The notes beneath the pieces were generated by a model, which worked only from the letters and a program-made list of their open reading frames with translations, had not been told where the DNA came from and searched no databases. From Bufo bufo (Eukaryota; Chordata; Amphibia; Anura; Bufonidae), in assembly GCF_905171765.1 (NCBI RefSeq), contig NC_053398.1:49382323-49446322 (forward strand): DNA of 64,000 nucleotides, in the 5' to 3' direction. Shown one piece after another: positions 59,845 through 64,000 of this stretch (position 1 is the stretch's first letter; each line of letters begins with the position of its first letter). The translations under genes were made by a program, and so were the position numbers.

Positions 59845-61420
59845 CAACCCAAAGTTGAATGAACCTCTCCTCTGTCTGGGTGCCGGGGCCTAAATGTGTG
59901 ACAGTGGCCTGTTCCAGTGGTGGGTGATGTGAATCCTGATTCTCTGCTATGACATGAAGACTGATTCTGTGCTGACATGAAGCCAGATTCTCTGTTACGC
60001 AACCTCTCTCCTCTGCCTGGGTGCCTGGGCCTAAATATGTGACAGTGGCCTGTTCCAGTGGTGGGTGACGTGAAGCCTGATTCTCTGCTATGACATGAAG
60101 ACTGATTCTGTGCTGACATGAAGCCAGATTCTTTGTTACGGGACCTCTCTCCTCTGTCTGGGTGCCAGGGCCTAAATGTGTGACAGTGGCCTGTTCCAGT
60201 GGTGGGTGACGTGAAGCCTGATTCTCTGCTATGACATGAAGACTGATTCTCTGCTGACATGAAGCCTGAATCTCTGTTATGGGACCTCTCTCCTCTGCCT
60301 GGGTGCCTGGGCCTAAATATGTGACAGTGGCCTGTTCCAGTGGTGGGTGATGTGAAGCCTGATTCTCTGCTATGACATGCAGACTGATTCTCTGCTGACA
60401 TGAAGCCAGATTCTCTGTTACGGGACCTCTCTCCTCTGCCTGGGTGCCTGGGCCTAAATATCTGACAATGGACTGTTCCAGTGTTGGGTGACGTAAAGCC
60501 TGATTCTCTGCTATGACATGCAGACTGATTCTCTGCTGACATAAGCCAGATTCTCTGTTACGGGACCTCTCTCCTCCGCCTGGGTGCTGGGGCCTAAATA
60601 TATGACAATGGACTGTTCCAGTGGTGGGTGACGTGAAGCCTGATTCTCTGCTATGACATGAAGACTGATTCTCTGCTGACATGAAGCCAGATTCTCTGTT
60701 ATGGGACCTCTCTCCTCTGTCCTGGGTGCCTGGGCCTAAATATGTGACAGTGGCCTGTTCCAGTGGTGGGTGACGTGAAGCCTGATTCTCTGCTATGACA
60801 TGAAGACTGATTCTCTGCTGACATGAAGCCTGAATCTCTGTTATGGGACCTCTCTCCTCTGCCTGGGTGCCTGGGCTAAATATGTGACAGTGGCCTGTTC
60901 CAGTGGTGGGTGACGTGAAGCCTGATTCTCTGCTATGACATGAAGACTGATTCTCTGCTGACATGAAGCCTGAATCTCTGTTAGGGACCTCTCTCCTCTG
61001 CCTGGGTGCCTGGGCCTAAATATGTGACAGTGGCCTGTTCCAGTGGTGGGTGACGTGAAGCCTGATTCTCTGCTATGACATGCAGACTGATTCTCTGCTG
61101 ACATGAAGCCAGATTCTCTGTTACGGGACCTCTCTCCTCTGCCTGGGTGCCTGGCCTAAATATCTGACAATGGACTGTTCCAGTGTTGGGTGACGTAAAG
61201 CCTGATTCTCTGCTATGACATGCAGACTGATTCTCTGCTGACATGAAGCCAGATTCTCTGTTACGGGACCTCTCTCCTCTGCCTGGTGCCGGGGCCTAAA
61301 TATATGACAATGGACTGTTACAGTGGTGGGTGACGTGAAGCCAGATTCTCTGCTATGGCATGAAGACTGATTCTCTGCTGACGTGAGCCAGATTCTCTGC
61401 TATGGACCTCTCTCCAATTG
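59845..61420 (+). repeat. 140-bp tandem array downstream of the hAT transposase
   Basis: About 11 units containing 'gacctctctcctctgcctgg', 'gacagtggcctgttccagtg' and 'ctgattctctgctatgacat'. Unit starts lie near 59863, 60003, 60145, 60284, 60425, 60566, 60705, 60848, 60986, 61128 and 61268. Inside each unit the phrase 'tgattctctgct' recurs two or three times, so the unit itself grew from a shorter repeat. A long minus-strand frame here is a by-product. Confidence 0.95.
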
Positions 61421-61681
61421 ATATTGGTTTATTTTTATATATTTTTCTTTTTATTTTAATTCATTTCCCTATCCACATTTGTTTGCAGGGGATTTACCTA
61501 CATGTTGCTGCCTTTTGCAGCCCTCTAGCTCTTTCCCTGGGCTGTTTTACAGCCTTTTAGTGCCGAAAAGTCCGGGTCCCCATTGACTTCATGGGGTCCC
61601 GGGTCGGATCCCGACGGAACATTTTCCGGGAAGTTCGGCCGACTTCTCGAACCCGAACATCCAGGTGTTCGCTCAACTCTA

Positions 61682-62110
61682 GTCTAAACCTCCCATGCTT
61701 CAAGGGCTATTTTATTGCCGCCCACTTATGGACGTGCAGTGAGTGGCCAAATAGCACCTTCCTGAGTAGCTTAGTAAGAATCTCCCCACATAATAATATA
61801 TTTACGCTTCTGGAATCAGGGTTATTGACTAACAGGGACCGGGGGCCTAAAGGGACTATAAAACTCCTAATGAAAATATGGGCTGTTACTAGAGAATGGT
61901 TGGGAGTAAAAGGATCACTTATATTCACGCCTCTTTGGCACAACACTCACTTACAGATATTAGATGGTATAGCACAGGATTCTAATAGGCAGAATATTAT
62001 TAATGGCCAGGGTCCTGATCAGTCGGAGCTGGTTTGCACGTCAGGCCCCAGAAGTAAATAAATGGATAAATCTGGTCAATAAGGTGAAAAATTATGAGCG
62101 GATTCTCAAT
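61682..62110 (+). pseudogene. L1 ORF2 C-terminal part, after the hAT insertion
   Basis: The frame resumes after the duplicated GTCTAAAC with LPCFKGYFIAAHLWTCSEWP. This is the direct continuation of GGLN at 51330. It continues to TREWLGVKGSLIFTPLW and then becomes frameshifted near 62000. This is the Trp-rich, DNA-binding-like C-terminal region typical of L1 ORF2. Confidence 0.85.
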
Positions 62111-62264
62111 AAGCAGAGGGGTGGAATTGAGAAATGGGCTAAGATATGGGACGGCTGGTAATTCTGATGGGATTTTATGAATGTAAAAATTACTATTCTA
62201 TATTATGTCTAAAATTTTTTTTATTTTTTTTGCCCCCTCTTCTCTCTTCCCTTAATTTTTAAGG

Positions 62265-62345
62265 GGGGTAGTGGGGGGAGGCGGGGGCGCACCCATCATA
62301 TGTTGGGGGGGGCTGGGGGGGGAGAAGAGGTGGGGGGGAAAGGAA
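62265..62345 (+). repeat. G-rich tract in the L1 3' UTR
   Basis: Five or more runs of 4-9 G occur within about 80 bp (GGGGGGAGGCGGGGGCG, TTGGGGGGGGC, TGGGGGGGGAGAAG, TGGGGGGGAAAGG), enough for G-quadruplex folding. It lies between the ORF2 end and the poly(A) signal. Confidence 0.85.
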
Positions 62346-62792
62346 AAGTGGGTTTGAAAATGTATATTAATTTTGAATTATATTTCCGTGTACTGCTTGT
62401 ATAGTAATAAAGATGTTAAATAAAAAAATAAAAAAGCAGAGAAATAGAAATTTTGAAAATTGCGAATTTTTCAAAAGTTTTGGTAAATTTGGGATTTTTT
62501 CATAAATAAAGGTGAAATATATTGACTCAAATTTATGACTATCATGAAGTACAATGTGTCACGAGAAAACAATCTCAGAATGACTTGGATAAATAAAAGT
62601 GTTCCAAAGCTGTTACCACATAATTTGAAAAAAATGGCCTGGGCAGAAGGGTGAAAATTGGCCCGGGGTAGAAGGGGTTAACAGAAGAAGACAATGATTT
62701 CAAGCACCACCCTCGTCTTAAAGTAACCAGTCTGCTCTTTTAATTCAATCAGGATGACAGAGTGATATCAGCTGCCTTGTCCTTGTTACAGA

Positions 62793-62915
62793 GGACCTCC
62801 CTGGCTGTGAGCTGTTCAATCGCAGCGCAGAGCGACACAGCCAGGGAGAAAAAAAACTCACCTCCCTGGCTGTGATGCTCTGCGCTGCGATTGGACAGCT
62901 CACAGCCAGGGAGAA
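62793..62915. repeat. Palindrome CTCCCTGGCTGTGAGCTG
   Basis: Arms of about 55 bp (CTCCCTGGCTGTGAGCTGTT and its inverse) enclose a short A-rich loop. Each arm also has CTCCCTGGCTGT at both edges. It is a fold-back element just beyond the TTAA end at 62681. Confidence 0.8.
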
Positions 62916-63479
62916 GGAGATGCCCATTAAGAAAAAGGGCAGTCTCCTCCCCATTGTTCCGATGCTAACAATTAGCATACAGAGCGGGATAAAATACCGG
63001 GGGCGACAGCGGGCGAATGGAGCGGCACCCAGGAATAGAAATGTCCCGAATAGTTCGCCGGCGAATAGTTCCCGGCAAACATAGCTTGTTCGCGTTCGCA
63101 GCGGCGGGCGGACATATGCGATGTTCGGTCCGCCCCCTATTCGTCATCATTGAGTAAACCCTGCACCTCACAGTCAACAGACACATTCCAGCCAATCAGC
63201 AGCAGACCCTCCCTCCCAGACCCTCCCACCTCCTGAACAGCATCCATTTTAGATTCATTCGGAAGCTGCATTCTTAGTGAGAGGAGGGACAATGTAGCTG
63301 CTGCTGATTTAATAGGGAAATCGATAGCTAGGCTAGTGTATTCAGTGTCCACTACAGTCCTGAAGGACTCATGTGATCTCTGCTGTAAGGACAGCACCCC
63401 AAAAAGCCTTTTTAGGGCTAGAACATCAGTCTGCTTTTTTTTTTTTTTTCCTGTGTAATCTAATTGCAGTTGCCTGCCT

Positions 63480-63815
63480 GCGGCTGCCAGCGTGTGTGTC
63501 AGGCTCACAGCGTATACTGTGCCCACTTGCCCAGTGCCACCACTCATATCTGGTGTCACAATAGCTTGTATTTAAAAAAATATATACATTTTTTGACTGT
63601 GAAATAATATCAGTCATTTTCCTTCACAAGTGTGCGTTTCAGGGCCTGCAAGGGCACAGTGTCACACCAGTGCAACTCATATCTGGTGTAACAGTGGTGC
63701 ACATTTTAAAAAAACAACACTTTTTGGACTGAAATAGTAGCAGTCATTTTCCTTCACAAGTGTGCGTTTCAGGGCCTGCAAGGGCACAGTGTCACACCAG
63801 TGCAACTCATATCTG
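63480..63815 (+). repeat. Tandem units of about 125-130 bp
   Basis: Two near-identical units (63610-63690 and 63737-63815) share CAGTCATTTTCCTTCACAAG and AGGGCACAGTGTCACACCAG. A third, diverged unit precedes them (63480-63600). Confidence 0.85.
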
Positions 63816-63858
63816 ATAGGGGACGTAACAGGGATTAAACTGATAAGAATAGAACAAC
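63813..63858 (-). pseudogene. U2 snRNA-like segment (branch-site/stem II region)
   Basis: The minus strand reads CTTATCAGTTTAAT, then CTG, then TACGTCC and CTATC. In about 40 bases I count only about five differences from the vertebrate U2 stretch covering stem-loop IIa. The upstream GUAGUA branch-recognition region is not preserved clearly. It is a derived sequence, not a functional U2 gene. Confidence 0.6.
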
Positions 63859-63934
63859 ATAACACACCACAACTATCTGGTGGCACATTAGATTGCACGC
63901 GCAGTGCCCCAAATTTGAAGTAGGAGGAACGACC

Positions 63935-64000
63935 AAGCATCTTTTTCCATCTCCCGGTTCCTAAAATCAATGCCATATACATGTCCCCTGATAGGGGACG
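63935..64000 (-). pseudogene. U2 snRNA-like segment (stem IIb to Sm-site and stem III region)
   Basis: The minus strand from the window edge reads CGTCCCCTATCAGGGGAC, then a degraded AT stretch, then GATTTTAGG and GGGAGATGGAA. This follows the order of vertebrate U2: CGTCCTCTATCCGAGGAC, the Sm site GATTTTTGG, and GGGAGATGGAA. Together with the segment at 63813-63858 it gives overlapping U2 parts, as expected from a repeated or rearranged U2-derived unit. Confidence 0.6.

Larger units (their letters stand above)
51331..61681 (+). mobile_element. Full-length hAT transposon, 10.35 kb, with tandem arrays
   Basis: The ends TAGGGATGAGTGAAC and GTTCGCTCAACTCTA are inverted. GTCTAAAC at 51323-51330 is exactly repeated at 61682-61689. 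Subterminal regions are full of 'cgggttcggg'/'cccgaacccgaac' motifs in both orientations (51350-51450, 61570-61670), likely transposase binding sites. Inside, in order, are a TATA box, a 65-80-bp array, a 294-bp array, a BED-finger hAT transposase gene and a 140-bp array. The element was autonomous in design. The copy here has a broken transposase. Confidence 0.93.
49502..62431 (+). mobile_element. 5'-truncated L1/Tx1-like LINE, split by a hAT element
   Basis: It is flanked by AAAAGCAGAGAAA at 49489-49501 and 62432-62444, a 13-bp target duplication. It contains the end of the endonuclease-RT linker, the RT domain and C-terminal ORF2, a G-rich 3' UTR, AATAAAG at about 62407 and a short A-rich tail. 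ORF1 and the endonuclease are absent because of 5' truncation. Positions 51331-61681 are a later hAT insertion. Confidence 0.88.
47515..62681 (+). repeat. TTAA-ended hairpin-chain element, interrupted by L1
   Basis: The left part, 47515-49501, has the hairpins (GCCAGCATCG/CGATGCTGGC, CCCCTTCTATGCCGCGGTC with its inverse, CCTGTTAGTGTATTAC with its inverse) and the module series. The right part, 62432-62681, resumes exactly where the left stopped ('gcagagaaatagaaatttt') and runs to the typical end AGAAGGGGTTAA. The left tip looks truncated. The gap is filled by the L1 at 49502-62431. Confidence 0.75.
62960..64000 (+). mobile_element. 5' part of another large repeat, probably hAT-like, running off the window
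   Basis: It opens with repeated 'gcgaatagttc', 'gcgggcgaatgg' and 'gttcgcgttcgcagcgg' motifs, reminiscent of the subterminal motif clusters of the hAT element at 51331. A unique section (63120-63470) and a T-run near 63438 follow. Then come tandem units of about 130 bp (63480-63815) with 'gtgcgtttcagggcctgcaa' and 'actcatatctggtgt'. The U2-like segments lie at its right edge. No gene is visible before the window ends. Confidence 0.5.

Noticed and set aside
59765..60964. 399-codon minus-strand open frame
   Set aside because: It lies entirely within the 140-bp tandem array and repeats the same peptide with frame changes. There is no start context, domain or conservation evidence.

Overview
The window is vertebrate nuclear DNA, almost certainly from an anuran amphibian with a large, repeat-rich genome. 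The grounds are a spliced cytosolic sulfotransferase gene with the classic SULT1 exon sizes, and dense amphibian-type mobile elements: Tc1/mariner with long inverted repeats, hAT elements and MITEs, Tx1/L1-like LINEs, gypsy LTR elements and probable Penelope-like remnants. Nothing looks bacterial or viral, and most open frames are chance or transposon shadows.

The only host gene I can support lies on the + strand from about 2.4 to 30.5 kb. Six exons (2395-2520, 2886-2983, 12209-12335, 12416-12510, 28770-28950, 30373-30480) encode a SULT1-family sulfotransferase from the GTTW part of the PAPS-binding loop to the C-terminus. The first coding exon, with the start codon, must lie left of the window. 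The last exon carries an in-frame TAG and a one-base frameshift, so the locus is probably a pseudogene or has lost its C-terminal PAPS/dimer segment, unless these are sequence errors. Two introns (9.2 and 16.3 kb) are swollen with transposons. The larger contains a 4.66 kb palindrome-rich hAT element with a perfect 8-bp target duplication and a recent tandem duplication of about 6.05 kb (16479-22517 and 22518-28600).

From 31.5 to 36.7 kb, four Tc1/mariner-type elements follow one another, three of them packed into a TA microsatellite. From 37.3 to 47.5 kb there are LTR fragments, Penelope-like stretches and a minus-strand gypsy element that has lost its reverse transcriptase.

From 47.5 to 62.7 kb there is a three-level nest. 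A hairpin-rich, TTAA-ended repeat was hit by a 5'-truncated L1 (target duplication AAAAGCAGAGAAA). The L1 ORF2 was then hit by a 10.35 kb hAT transposon (target duplication GTCTAAAC). That hAT carries a decayed BED-finger transposase gene flanked by a 294-bp tandem array on one side and a 140-bp array on the other. The last 1.3 kb looks like the start of another large repeat with its own tandem units and two segments that resemble the reverse complement of U2 snRNA.

No tRNA, rRNA or CRISPR feature was found. Family assignments come from recognition of motifs and terminal structures by eye; no database search was possible.
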